From: Actomonas aquatica
Lineage (GTDB): Bacteria; Verrucomicrobiota; Verrucomicrobiia; Opitutales; Opitutaceae
NCBI RefSeq assembly: GCF_019679435.2
Contig: NZ_CP139781.1
Coordinates: 1,302,001-1,366,000 of the forward strand
Length of the DNA stretch: 64,000 nucleotides
Direction of reading: 5' to 3'
Under the pieces are notes generated by a model. That model was not told where the DNA came from. It worked only from the letters and a program-made list of their open reading frames with translations, and did not search any database. Position 1 is the stretch's first letter. Every line of letters starts with the position of its first letter. Shown here in pieces: positions 55,011 through 63,840 of the stretch. The translations under genes and the position numbers were made by a program.

Positions 55011-55778
55011 ATGCCCGATTCCCACTCCACCGATCCCAAGCAAGGCGAACGCGAATACTACGCGCAGCTCGGCGATGCCGCCATCGCCCACGCCATCCGC
55101 AAACCGTTCTCCGATGAGAACTGCGCCTTCAACCTGGCCAACCTCGCCGCCCTCTTTCACCTCCTCCCTCCACCACCACTGCGCATCCTCCACCTCGGCT
55201 GCGGGGTCGGCTGGCTCAGCCACATGCTCGCCGAACGCGGTTACCACGTCACCGGCATCGACATCGCCCCCGAAGCCATCGCCGCCGCCACCCGGCGTCG
55301 CGACGAGGCCGGTTTGACCGATCTCGTGTATCAACTCGGCGACTACGAAGACGCCATCAACCACGAGCCCTACGATGTCGTGCTGTTCTACGATGCACTC
55401 CATCACGCCGAGGAGCCGTCGCGCGCCCTCACCACCGCCGCAGCGGCCCTGAGGCCCGGCGGCAAACTGATCGCCTTCGAACCCGGCGAAGGTCACCACG
55501 ACTCCGCCAAGTCCCAACAGGCCATTGCCAATTTTGGCGTGCACGAGGCCGACATGCCCCCGGCGCGCATCATCGCCCTCGGCCACGCCGCCGGATTTAG
55601 CCGCCACCAGATCATGCCGCATCCCGCCGATCTCATGGCCGAGCTCTACCACCCCGACTACGCCGTCGCCACCGATCAGATCGCCCTCGCGCGCCGCCAA
55701 TTCGACCGCTCCTGGCAATTGGTGCGCGAACTCTGGCGCGAGCCCCGCCGCCACGCCTTCACCGTGCTCTGGAAATAG
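55011..55778 (+). CDS. class I SAM-dependent methyltransferase
   Basis: The 255-residue protein has the Rossmann methyltransferase motifs: I ILHLGCGVGWLSHML, II VTGIDIAPEAIAAA, the acidic D in YQLGDYED, and IV YDVVLFYDALHHAEEPSRAL in part. The rest shows the layout of ubiquinone/menaquinone-type or UbiE/Methyltransf_11 proteins, but the substrate is not determinable. It precedes the ABC ATPase gene on the same strand with an 86-base gap. Confidence 0.9.
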   Translation: MPDSHSTDPKQGEREYYAQLGDAAIAHAIRKPFSDENCAFNLANLAALFHLLPPPPLRILHLGCGVGWLSHMLAERGYHVTGIDIAPEAIAAATRRRDEAGLTDLVYQLGDYEDAINHEPYDVVLFYDALHHAEEPSRALTTAAAALRPGGKLIAFEPGEGHHDSAKSQQAIANFGVHEADMPPARIIALGHAAGFSRHQIMPHPADLMAELYHPDYAVATDQIALARRQFDRSWQLVRELWREPRRHAFTVLWK

Positions 55779-55864
55779 GGGCCGAGGCGCGGCGCGGTGA
55801 CCGCGAAAAAAACCGTGTTCATTTGGCGCTGGGCGTGGTTAACACAGCGGCTCCTCCAGCGCCC

Positions 55865-56866
55865 ATGATCGAAGTCGACCAACTCACCCGCGTTTTCCGC
55901 ACCTACAAAAAGCAGCCCGGATTTTGGGGTGGCGTGAAAGGCCTCGTGAAGCGCGAGTTCGAGGAACTCGCCGCCGCCAAGGACATTTCCTTCTCCATCG
56001 CCGAGGGCGAATTTGTGGGCTTCCTCGGGCCCAACGGTGCCGGCAAGACCACCACGCTCAAGATGCTGGCCGGCCTCATCTACCCGACCAGCGGCAGCGC
56101 GCGGGTCGCCGGCTTCGATCCCACCAAACGCGAGAACGCCTACCGGCGCATTTTCGCCCTCGTGCTCGGCCAGAAGAACCAACTCTGGTGGGACCTCCCC
56201 GCCATCGAGTCATTCCACCTGCTGCGCCACATTTACGGTCTGCCCGCCGACCAGTATCAGGAAACCCTCGACGAGCTCGTCGACCTGCTCGCCGTCCGCC
56301 ACAAGCTCAACGTCATGGTGCGAGAGCTCTCCCTCGGCGAGCGCATGAAGATGGAGCTCATCGCCGCCCTGCTCCACCGTCCCCGCGTCCTCTTCCTTGA
56401 TGAGCCCACCATCGGTCTCGACGTGGTGTCCCAGCGCGCCGTGCGCTCATTCCTCAAGGCTTACAACAAGCGTCACAAGGTCACCATCCTGCTCACCAGC
56501 CACTACATGGCCGACATCCAAGAACTCTGCGACCGCGTCATCGTCATCCACAAGGGCACCAAGATTTACGATGGCGACCTCGCCCGCCTCGAAACCGGCA
56601 ACGCCGGCACGCGCCAGAAGATCATCACCTTCGAGCCCGACCTGCACAGCGCCGAAAGCGCCGGCCGCGTCGCCTTCCCCGCCGACTGGCAATCCGCTCA
56701 CGGTGCCACCACTCGCGACGACGCCGGCAAGTTCACCCTCCGGGTCGCCAGCAACAAGGTCGCCGCCGTGTCACAGGAGATCCTGCAACACGGTCCAGTC
56801 GCCGATATCACCATCGAAGACGTCCCCCTCGAGGACGTCATCGCCGACCTCTTCGAGCGGCACTGA
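55865..56866 (+). CDS. ABC transporter ATP-binding protein (ABC-2 export type)
   Basis: The 333-residue soluble ATPase has Walker A GPNGAGKTTT, Q-loop VLGQKNQLWWDLPAIESF, a signature LSLGERMKMELIAALLHRP in place of LSGGQ, Walker B RVLFLDEPTIGLD and the H-loop TSHYMADIQELC. The LGQKNQLWWDLP block and LSLGERMK signature mark a distinct ABC-2-type group that normally works with two membrane subunits encoded immediately downstream. Here the next gene is on the opposite strand, so no permease is adjacent. Met at 55865 matches family starts. Possible interpretations are an orphan ATPase or partners encoded elsewhere. Confidence 0.93.
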   Translation: MIEVDQLTRVFRTYKKQPGFWGGVKGLVKREFEELAAAKDISFSIAEGEFVGFLGPNGAGKTTTLKMLAGLIYPTSGSARVAGFDPTKRENAYRRIFALVLGQKNQLWWDLPAIESFHLLRHIYGLPADQYQETLDELVDLLAVRHKLNVMVRELSLGERMKMELIAALLHRPRVLFLDEPTIGLDVVSQRAVRSFLKAYNKRHKVTILLTSHYMADIQELCDRVIVIHKGTKIYDGDLARLETGNAGTRQKIITFEPDLHSAESAGRVAFPADWQSAHGATTRDDAGKFTLRVASNKVAAVSQEILQHGPVADITIEDVPLEDVIADLFERH

Positions 56867-56888
56867 GGGAAACCTTATTCTCCACCGT

Positions 56889-57713
56889 TCAACGCTGCGT
56901 ATTCGACCGGCAGTGCTCCAAGAGTGCTGCGCCTGTTGCGTCCACCGTCATCAACACCTTCCGTGTCGCCAAGCGAATCGAGGCGATTTCAGGCAAACAG
57001 GACACCCGCAAAGCATCCAACTCCTGATCACTTAAAATCATCTCAAGCCGTCTGGCGTCATGAAACGAGGTCAACCCTCGCCGCACCCGCAACTCGTGCG
57101 CCAGCGTAAATGCGATCTCCGCAAGATTAACATGCAGCCATCGTTGAGCAGCCAATAGTTCCCCTCGCTGGAGCTTCGTTTCTATCGAATCAGCCAAGAC
57201 ATGAGCCCCGACCATAGCGTTCTGCACCGCCGCAGCATCCATTAGCGGCACCATCACTTCCGTGGCGATAATGTTATAAAAACGCTCCCACCTTTGCCCA
57301 CCCTTCAGCACCTTGTATCCACCCCGCAACAACAAGCGGATGTAGCCGGCGAAACGCCGCACGATAGCGAAGTGCCGGTGAAAACCCAGCAGCAGCAGCA
57401 GCCTCAGGAAGGTGACCCGCGGCCACGGCACTACACTCACGTCCACCGTCGCACTCTCGAATTGCAGGGTCACTCGCAACACCCCACCAAAGGCCGGCTG
57501 CAAATAGAAACGTTTTATGGGGTGATCACCAACCAGCCTCTGGGCCTCCTGTTCCGAAAGAAAAAGCGCCGGCTGCGTTGTCACAATCTGCAGATCATAG
57601 TCTGAGAGTGAATCGGAACCGATCGCATCCTCGCGAGCCCTCGAACCGAACAATAGCACCGCCTTCACCGCAGGCGATTCCAGTAATTTTTCTACTGCTC
57701 CAAACATGGGCAT
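56889..57713 (-). CDS. nucleotidyltransferase-domain protein
   Basis: The 274-residue protein has the polymerase-beta-type nucleotidyltransferase signature: AVLLFGSRAREDAIG, then SDYDLQIVT with the metal-binding Asp pair, and a third acidic strand SATVDVSVVPW. The remaining 170 residues are mostly helical. The layout resembles antibiotic nucleotidyltransferases and GlnE/GrpB-like enzymes, but no subfamily can be named with confidence. It is 22 bases downstream of the pseudokinase-like gene and could be the fifth gene of that operon. Base composition is lower in GC than the flanking genes. It converges on the ABC ATPase gene. Confidence 0.75.
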   Translation of the reverse strand: MPMFGAVEKLLESPAVKAVLLFGSRAREDAIGSDSLSDYDLQIVTTQPALFLSEQEAQRLVGDHPIKRFYLQPAFGGVLRVTLQFESATVDVSVVPWPRVTFLRLLLLLGFHRHFAIVRRFAGYIRLLLRGGYKVLKGGQRWERFYNIIATEVMVPLMDAAAVQNAMVGAHVLADSIETKLQRGELLAAQRWLHVNLAEIAFTLAHELRVRRGLTSFHDARRLEMILSDQELDALRVSCLPEIASIRLATRKVLMTVDATGAALLEHCRSNTQR

Positions 57714-57735
57714 CGCTACGAATATAGGCGATCGG

Positions 57736-59523
57736 CTACCAACATTTGACCGACATCAGGATCTCGTTTCCTGCCATCCCCGGGCCGGCGTGAATGCTCC
57801 CGCCGTGCAGGCGCAAAATCTCCTTCGCGATAAACACCGTAAGACGCCCTTGGTTTGGAGTGTCCGTCGCGTTGCTCACAGGTATGATCCCCTCGAGTTC
57901 CAGATTACTCCCCTGGATGGAAATGAGAGCTGTGGTTTGCTCTCCTTCCCCGGTGGATCGCAACTGTAGCACCAGAGGTGCCACGACATCTGTCGGTCGG
58001 TTCTCCTGCACAGTCCGCACTAGCGATTCCAAGGCAAAGGAGAGCATGGGGGAAACCACCTTCAACTCCACGACTGTGCGCGGAAGCTCCAGCTTTACAT
58101 CCAAGTCCTTGGCCAACTCCGTCAACATTTGGCCGATATCAGTCAACTCCTCATCACACTCTTCGAGGTTACCCATCGCAGCAAGATCCTCGTTCAAGCG
58201 TCTCAATCGTTCCAAATCCTGCAGGATCGTTTGCGCCATACGAGGCGGGATCGGCTTTCCCGAATCCAGATGCTGCAACGAAGTTAACGATACCAAAGCA
58301 TTACCGATCTCATGGTTCAACGTCAGCGACAAATCCCGCAGCAGAGCCAGACGTTCTTCCCGTTTCGTTTGCGTGAGGTCATATACCTCGCCACTGGCTT
58401 CCTCCCAAGTCGCCCAGACACCTCCGGTTTCAGGCACGACGCCAGCAGAAGCACGAAACGGCTGACCGGCTGAGGGTCGGAGGAACTGATTTTCTCCTTC
58501 ATATCGCACGCGATCTATCAAGGTGCGCACCACCAACGGAACCTGTCGGGACGGCGCTTCATCTCGCCCTAACACAATCCGGGACGGCAAGTATCGATCC
58601 CCCACCAGTGAGTCGCGATACAGTCTTTCCAGCCGGGAGTAATGTTGATTCTGTCCAACCAACTGCCGCAGCAATCGCGCCACGGAAATGGCCCGGGATT
58701 TATCGTTCTCGTCATACGGCTGTCCGTCATCCCGCACCCCGCAGGATATGATTCCAACCAAGTGCCCGTTGTCATGCATCGGCACCAGTAATCGCGCCCC
58801 CCAAATCGCCATCTGGTTGCGCACCGCCATTTCAGCAAGCGGATCAGAAGGACTGGGCCACTCTTCTCCATCCAATACCACCGGATGAGTCGAAAGATAG
58901 GAAATCATCGGATCGTGCACCGAACATTGAGACGCACCGCGATCCGCTCGAAACTCCATATCCTCACGGAGGAAAAATACGGTGTGCGAAGCTCGCAACA
59001 GGTGGCGCGAGGCCCGACGAAACTCCGCCAACAGGCGTTCTCGCGAAGAAATGTTCTCCACCGCGCCTTCCAAGAAATCCCAAATCTCGACCGGGAGCTG
59101 CGAACCTGCGCTGGCCGGCAGCATTGGCGGTCGGCTCAGGCTCGGTCGGCGTGACTTATCCGCCAGAATCTCCAGCGCCGCGCCGCGCTCCGCGACCTCT
59201 TCCAACAGCCCGATGTAAGCCACCAGTTGGGTTCGACTTTCCTCATAATTGAGCGAGCAGCGGGCTTGGCCACCTGCCTTCAGGGCCTCAAAGGCCGGGG
59301 TGTGTTTTTTGCCCACCAAAACCAACGGACAACGTCCCAACCCACCCGGCACGACATCCGCCTTCAACGCATCGAGCACGATCACAATTGATACCCCTGC
59401 AGGGACCGAACCGAACGATTTGACCTGCTCTAGATTCAACAGCGGCCGTCCCCGCGGGATCTGCTTACTCCATGATTCAAGCAGAGACTTGTCGTCAGTG
59501 ATTAGTAGGAACGATGCGGGCAT
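57736..59523 (-). CDS. GAF-containing histidine kinase homologue with degenerate receiver and ATPase
   Basis: The 595-residue soluble protein starts with a receiver-like fold of about 120 residues (LLITDDKSLLES, VIVLDALK) that lacks a clear conserved lysine. A GAF-like domain follows (RLLVPMHDNGHLVGIISCGV), then a dimerisation helix with a histidine (LTLNHEIGNALVSL). The last 150 residues occupy the place of the ATPase, but the N, G1 and G2 boxes are not recognisable (SLVRTVQENRP, SIQGSNLELEG, FIAKEILRLHGGSI). It is therefore probably a pseudokinase, or a phosphotransfer protein using the His. Its start overlaps the end of the membrane kinase gene by 22 bases, so it is translationally coupled to it. 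Confidence 0.75.
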   Translation of the reverse strand: MPASFLLITDDKSLLESWSKQIPRGRPLLNLEQVKSFGSVPAGVSIVIVLDALKADVVPGGLGRCPLVLVGKKHTPAFEALKAGGQARCSLNYEESRTQLVAYIGLLEEVAERGAALEILADKSRRPSLSRPPMLPASAGSQLPVEIWDFLEGAVENISSRERLLAEFRRASRHLLRASHTVFFLREDMEFRADRGASQCSVHDPMISYLSTHPVVLDGEEWPSPSDPLAEMAVRNQMAIWGARLLVPMHDNGHLVGIISCGVRDDGQPYDENDKSRAISVARLLRQLVGQNQHYSRLERLYRDSLVGDRYLPSRIVLGRDEAPSRQVPLVVRTLIDRVRYEGENQFLRPSAGQPFRASAGVVPETGGVWATWEEASGEVYDLTQTKREERLALLRDLSLTLNHEIGNALVSLTSLQHLDSGKPIPPRMAQTILQDLERLRRLNEDLAAMGNLEECDEELTDIGQMLTELAKDLDVKLELPRTVVELKVVSPMLSFALESLVRTVQENRPTDVVAPLVLQLRSTGEGEQTTALISIQGSNLELEGIIPVSNATDTPNQGRLTVFIAKEILRLHGGSIHAGPGMAGNEILMSVKCW

Positions 59524-61493
59524 GGCAGTTGAATGCGAAAGGTAGCTCCCTTTCCGGGCTGATAGGGATCCAAGATGATCGTCGACCCAAGGCTCGACAG
59601 GATATCACGGCACACGGTTAGCCCTAACCCAAAACCTTTCGATTTTGTCGAATGAAACGGTTCAAACAACTGCGCACGAGCTTCTGGGGGAATGCCAGGG
59701 CCATTGTCCGAGACCTCCAATTCGACAGAATCCCCACGGCTCCGAGTCGTGATCCGCACAGAAACCGCGACACCATCCCGCCTGCTTTCCTGCGCTTGGA
59801 CCGCGTTGAAACACAGATTCAACAACACCTGTTTTAATCCGTTTGAATCGCTCAGCACGACATCCGGCTCCGCGGTCAAATCCTGCTCAATCGTCACCAC
59901 GTCCGCATCCGCTCGCGCCATCACCACTTCCACGCTTTCCCTTACGACCGCATGCAAATCGACCTGCGTGGGTTGAAAGTTCTTAGGAGAAGCCAAATCC
60001 AGGAGTTGTTCGGTCAGTCGATCTATCCTCGACACCTCCTGCCCGATCAATCGGGAGAAGCGCTCTCTGAACGTGGGGTCATCGTAGTGCTTCGGCATCA
60101 ACTGCGTGAATGTTTTGATCGAAACCAACGGGTTGCGAATCTCGTGCGCCACACTCGCTCCCAACAGCCCCACCGTCGCCAGTTGCTGAGCACTCTGCGC
60201 CTTTTCAATCATCTCGGTGCGCGACAATCCCGTCTGAAAAATCGTGGCCAGCTCCTTCAACTGATTCACTTCCGGAAAGGTCACCGGACGGCGGGTCGCG
60301 CGGACTCCAACTCCCACCAGCAGAACAGCGCCGCCTCCTTCCTGCCACAATAGCACCCCCAGTCCGTGTTCCCGCATACAGCGCTTCAATAACCGACGCC
60401 CTTCGGTCTCTCGCTCGCGCTCCAATCGTTCGGGCGTCACCCACTTCAGAGACCTGAGTGACTTCAACGCGGGATTGTCCTGATGATATTCTTCTTCACC
60501 GATCAGAAAGGACTCTCCCTCGCGGAGTGAGATCAAAGAGTGCTCCGATTGCCCCCAACCGTCCAAAATTGAGCAGAATTTTTTGATCAGAGACTCCGTC
60601 TTCGCCTCGGCTTGAGAAGCCCGCACTGCTGCCATTCGCGCCTGGATCGCGTTGGGATAATGAAAGAACGCACGGTCCAATAACCCATTTAGCCAAAACG
60701 AAAACCAAAGCATGATTGCCACCGTCGCCGCAAAGGCGACGGAACTGGTGAGGAACATGGATAAGACGATCCAACTCAACCAAGCCAAGGTGACACATGT
60801 AGCCCACAACAACCCGCGCTGCAGCGCCACGAGGAAAATGTGACGGGCATCAAAAATGCGGTAAGTCGTGATCGCCACCGCCGTCCACGAGTAAAAGACA
60901 AGCACGATAACCGGTTGCAGACTCAATGACACTTGGACGACCGAGCGAATCGCCATCAGAGCCAATATGCACAGCGACGCCGAACATCCGCCCAACAGCC
61001 AGACCTGCATCTCCAGACGCGGCAGTCCGGACAAGGTTCGCATTCTTACAAATGTCCGCCAGCCGATGAGCAAATAGAGCAGCAACGTCGCTCCGATGTA
61101 AAAATAGTAGCCGCCACCATAAACCCGCTCGGTGTTCGTTGAATACGATGGGATGAACCAATTCGTGTAACAAACGACGGCCAAGGACGTCGATGCCATT
61201 GCCCAAGGCAGTGCCCTCAGGACCAATCGCCTTGAAAGTCGATACTTCGCTTCGGCGATCACTTCCTGCACCATCCACGCGCTGAACGGCACAAAGGCAC
61301 CAATCGCCGTGGTCAAACGCAGGAAGGGCAACCCTTCCTCGGCCAAAAGGGTGAAGTGCAAAGCACCGAGCCACGCCGCCACGTTCACCGAACAAAGCCC
61401 CACCATCCGATTCGTCCAGCGACTGGGATTCGCCCAAAGAATGGCTATCCCCAAGCCCAAAACCGCTAAACTGGCAAACAACGCGAAGCTCAT
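59502..61493 (-). CDS. eight-helix membrane sensor histidine kinase
   Basis: The 663-residue protein has about eight TM helices in residues 1-270, the usual 7-8TM sensor-kinase N-terminus, and a weak GAF-like middle domain (330-420). HisKA follows with the phosphorylated His450 in GASVAHEIRNPLVSI, then a complete HATPase: N-box VLLNLCFNAVQAQE, G1 DNGPGIPP, G2 GFGLGLTVC. Met at 61493 shares its A with the stop of the ketoacyl-synthase gene (TGATG); the longer frame to 61556 would run into that gene. The 8TM-GAF-HisKA-HATPase form resembles kinases linked to exosortase/PEP-CTERM loci, but no exosortase is in the window. Confidence 0.9.
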   Translation of the reverse strand: MSFALFASLAVLGLGIAILWANPSRWTNRMVGLCSVNVAAWLGALHFTLLAEEGLPFLRLTTAIGAFVPFSAWMVQEVIAEAKYRLSRRLVLRALPWAMASTSLAVVCYTNWFIPSYSTNTERVYGGGYYFYIGATLLLYLLIGWRTFVRMRTLSGLPRLEMQVWLLGGCSASLCILALMAIRSVVQVSLSLQPVIVLVFYSWTAVAITTYRIFDARHIFLVALQRGLLWATCVTLAWLSWIVLSMFLTSSVAFAATVAIMLWFSFWLNGLLDRAFFHYPNAIQARMAAVRASQAEAKTESLIKKFCSILDGWGQSEHSLISLREGESFLIGEEEYHQDNPALKSLRSLKWVTPERLERERETEGRRLLKRCMREHGLGVLLWQEGGGAVLLVGVGVRATRRPVTFPEVNQLKELATIFQTGLSRTEMIEKAQSAQQLATVGLLGASVAHEIRNPLVSIKTFTQLMPKHYDDPTFRERFSRLIGQEVSRIDRLTEQLLDLASPKNFQPTQVDLHAVVRESVEVVMARADADVVTIEQDLTAEPDVVLSDSNGLKQVLLNLCFNAVQAQESRRDGVAVSVRITTRSRGDSVELEVSDNGPGIPPEARAQLFEPFHSTKSKGFGLGLTVCRDILSSLGSTIILDPYQPGKGATFRIQLPCPHRSY

Positions 61494-62701
61494 CAGCTGC
61501 GACTCAATACCATCGCCGAATTTACGCCGGCCAATCCATGTGCATTCACCAAACAATGTTGGTGTCGTAACTTCTCCGCCCGGTTCGATAGCGGGAGATC
61601 ACAAGCTGGATCCGGGAACGACCAGTTCACCGTCGGCGGGATCTCTCCTGCCTGTAACCCCAGGGCAGCCACTGCCACCTGCAATGCCGGCGCTGCGCCC
61701 AGCGCATTGCCCACGCTGCCTTTGATCGACCCCACCATCACACTTTTTATCTCCCCACCGAAGACCTGATGAATCGCCCCACTCTCCGCCGCATCAATCT
61801 CGCGGTGGCCCGGCGCCCAGGCACTGAGCACGTCGATATCGCATGGCCGCAATCCCGCGCTCGCAATGGCATGTTCCATCGCCTCGACTAAACCACCGCA
61901 CAAGGCCGTCGGCCCATCGCTGCCGTTGCCATAACCTGCAATAAAACCGTAACCGTTCCGCGGCGAATCTTCGGGCTCCAGCACCAACATGGCCGCACCT
62001 TCTCCGATCGTCCCGGTTGTTCGCCACAAATCGAATGGCCGACAGTGTTTCTCGGCATTCTCCCAAGTTGCCGGCGTAAGTCCCGCCAAACGAAACTCAA
62101 GCAACGGATGAATGAAAAGCGGCGCTTCTGCGCCTCCCGCTATCACAATATCTGCTGCGCCGCTCGCAATCAGATCCGCCCCATGCGCGATGGCATCCAT
62201 CCCGGAGCAACAAGACGACTGCACTGCCATGGCCCGCCCGTTCACTCCCGTCGCATGCAGAATCGCCGCCGGCACGTTGGCCACACTTGTAGAATAAACC
62301 AGCCGCGGAGAAACCCCGCGCAATCCACGGCGGGCGAATGATTCCGCGCCATGTGAGATACCGCCAAAATCCATCAATGAGGTTCCGGTCACCACCGCAA
62401 AATCCTCTGGGTTGATCTCGCCGGGCGATATACCCGCATCGCGCAACGCCAATATCCCCGCAATCGCTGCGAACCAAGAATGCCTCGCGAGATGCTTCGG
62501 CAGCAGCGTTTTCGGCATCACCTCCTCAAGCCCCGCATCGTCCACCGTCGTGGCGATGAACGGTCCCCATTCGCTTCCCAACTGCTCAAACGCCCGCACG
62601 CGGCTCACCGGCTCCAAAATGCCCTTCCAAAAGGCATCCCGACCGATGCCAGCAGGGGTCACCGGGCCGACCCCGGTGATCTTCACTCGGCGTCGCCTCA
62701 T
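61493..62701 (-). CDS. beta-ketoacyl-synthase family protein with altered active site (Cys-Trp-Asn)
   Basis: The 402-residue protein has the thiolase/KAS fold: ITGVGPVTPAGIGRDAFW start, nucleophile elbow AVQSSCCSGMDAI (Cys164 at the catalytic position), ADIVIAGGAEAP, GEGAAMLVLEP, GSIKGSVGNALGAAPALQ, and the C-terminal NAHGLAGVNSAMVL. The first catalytic His position (VNAHGTSTP in FabF) reads LSAWAPGHR, giving Trp295. The second (GHTLGAAG) reads GNALGAAP, giving Asn332. Cys is retained but both histidines are lost, so normal decarboxylative condensation is doubtful. The gene sits in an ATGA overlap with the receiver-kinase upstream and a TGATG overlap with the membrane kinase downstream. Met at 62701 is used; the extended frame to 62797 lies inside the upstream gene. 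Confidence 0.88.
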   Translation of the reverse strand: MRRRRVKITGVGPVTPAGIGRDAFWKGILEPVSRVRAFEQLGSEWGPFIATTVDDAGLEEVMPKTLLPKHLARHSWFAAIAGILALRDAGISPGEINPEDFAVVTGTSLMDFGGISHGAESFARRGLRGVSPRLVYSTSVANVPAAILHATGVNGRAMAVQSSCCSGMDAIAHGADLIASGAADIVIAGGAEAPLFIHPLLEFRLAGLTPATWENAEKHCRPFDLWRTTGTIGEGAAMLVLEPEDSPRNGYGFIAGYGNGSDGPTALCGGLVEAMEHAIASAGLRPCDIDVLSAWAPGHREIDAAESGAIHQVFGGEIKSVMVGSIKGSVGNALGAAPALQVAVAALGLQAGEIPPTVNWSFPDPACDLPLSNRAEKLRHQHCLVNAHGLAGVNSAMVLSRS

Positions 62702-63840
62702 TTGATGGCCGGGAAGGTCAAGTGGACGGTCGTGCCGGAACCGCGTTCGGACTCGATGCCGACGCTCGCACCGTGCGCTCCCAACAAATGCCGGCAAATG
62801 CTTAAGCCCAGCCCAGTGCCATGTGTCTTCGTGGTGAAACCACCTTTCAGCGCACTCTTCGCCGTCGCTTCATCCATTCCGGAACCATTGTCGGTGACGA
62901 ATACTTCCACCGCATCCGCACCTCCGACAAATCTGACCTTCACCTTGTTGGCCCCCGCCTCCAACGCGTTGCGAAACACATTCTGGAAGACCCGCGCCAA
63001 TTCAAAGCGCGACCCCCGCACCGACGCCGTCAACGCTCCACCAAATTCCAACGCAGCGTTGCTGAAGAAAATCACCTGCTTCACCTCCTCCGCCAACGCT
63101 ACCAGATCCACCTCCGTGAATTCCGCCGACTGCCGCGCCGCCCGCCGCCAATTCTCCGCCAGGTGGTGACAATACTCCGCCGCCCGTTCCACGATCTGGG
63201 CATACTCCTTCAGGCGCTCCGCCTTTCCAGGGGCCACTTGACTGAGTCCATCCGCCTCCTCCGAAAGCAAACCAGAATAACCGATCATCACCGTGAGGGG
63301 ATTCGCCAAATCGTGCACCAACTCCACTGAGGCCCGCCCCTGCCACACCGAAGACTCCGACTCCGCCATCTCCTGCTTGAGCCGGCTCAGCATGCTCTTG
63401 GTCTTTTCCACCGAAGCAGCTTCCCGACGCCGCACCTCCGTGCCCTTCGCTTGCGTCCTCACCGCCTCGAGCAATTCCTGCACATCCGGCGGCTTGCGCA
63501 AATACTGATTGGCCCCGCCCAACATCGCTTGCTGCGCCGTCGTCAAGGTGCCGTATCCCGTCAACATCACGACCGCGATCTCCTTGTCCATTTCGCGGAT
63601 CCGCGCCAGCGCCTTGATGCCATCCATCTCCGGCATCCGGATATCGAGGATCACGACGTCAAAAACTTCATTCGCCAGCTTTTCGAGCGCCTCGATCGCC
63701 CGCTCCGCCGTGTCCACTTCAAACTCCGTCCCCAACGTGAACGCAATAGACTCACGCGGACCATATTCGTCATCCACCACCAAAACGCGAATTGGACTCG
63801 TCTTCGTGGTTTTATCGGCGGTCAACGGTTCGGCAGCCAT
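62698..63840 (-). CDS. receiver domain fused to histidine kinase
   Basis: The 380-residue soluble protein has an N-terminal receiver (VVDDEYGP acidic pocket, phospho-acceptor Asp66 in VVILDIRMPEMDG, switch VMLTGYG, Lys116 in YLRKPPD). A coiled linker leads to a kinase core with His176 in VELVHDLANPLTVM and an intact ATPase (FQNVFRNALEA, VTDNGSGMD, HGTGLGLSICRHL). There is no TM segment. It is first gene of the minus-strand operon, and the ketoacyl-synthase gene starts inside its stop codon (ATGA). This receiver could accept phosphate from the membrane kinase encoded two genes downstream. Confidence 0.93.
   Translation of the reverse strand: MAAEPLTADKTTKTSPIRVLVVDDEYGPRESIAFTLGTEFEVDTAERAIEALEKLANEVFDVVILDIRMPEMDGIKALARIREMDKEIAVVMLTGYGTLTTAQQAMLGGANQYLRKPPDVQELLEAVRTQAKGTEVRRREAASVEKTKSMLSRLKQEMAESESSVWQGRASVELVHDLANPLTVMIGYSGLLSEEADGLSQVAPGKAERLKEYAQIVERAAEYCHHLAENWRRAARQSAEFTEVDLVALAEEVKQVIFFSNAALEFGGALTASVRGSRFELARVFQNVFRNALEAGANKVKVRFVGGADAVEVFVTDNGSGMDEATAKSALKGGFTTKTHGTGLGLSICRHLLGAHGASVGIESERGSGTTVHLTFPAIK

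Noticed and set aside
55790..55825. cgcggtgaccgcg followed by a run of A before the ABC ATPase gene
   Set aside because: The loop is one base, and the A run is on the wrong strand for termination of the plus-strand gene.
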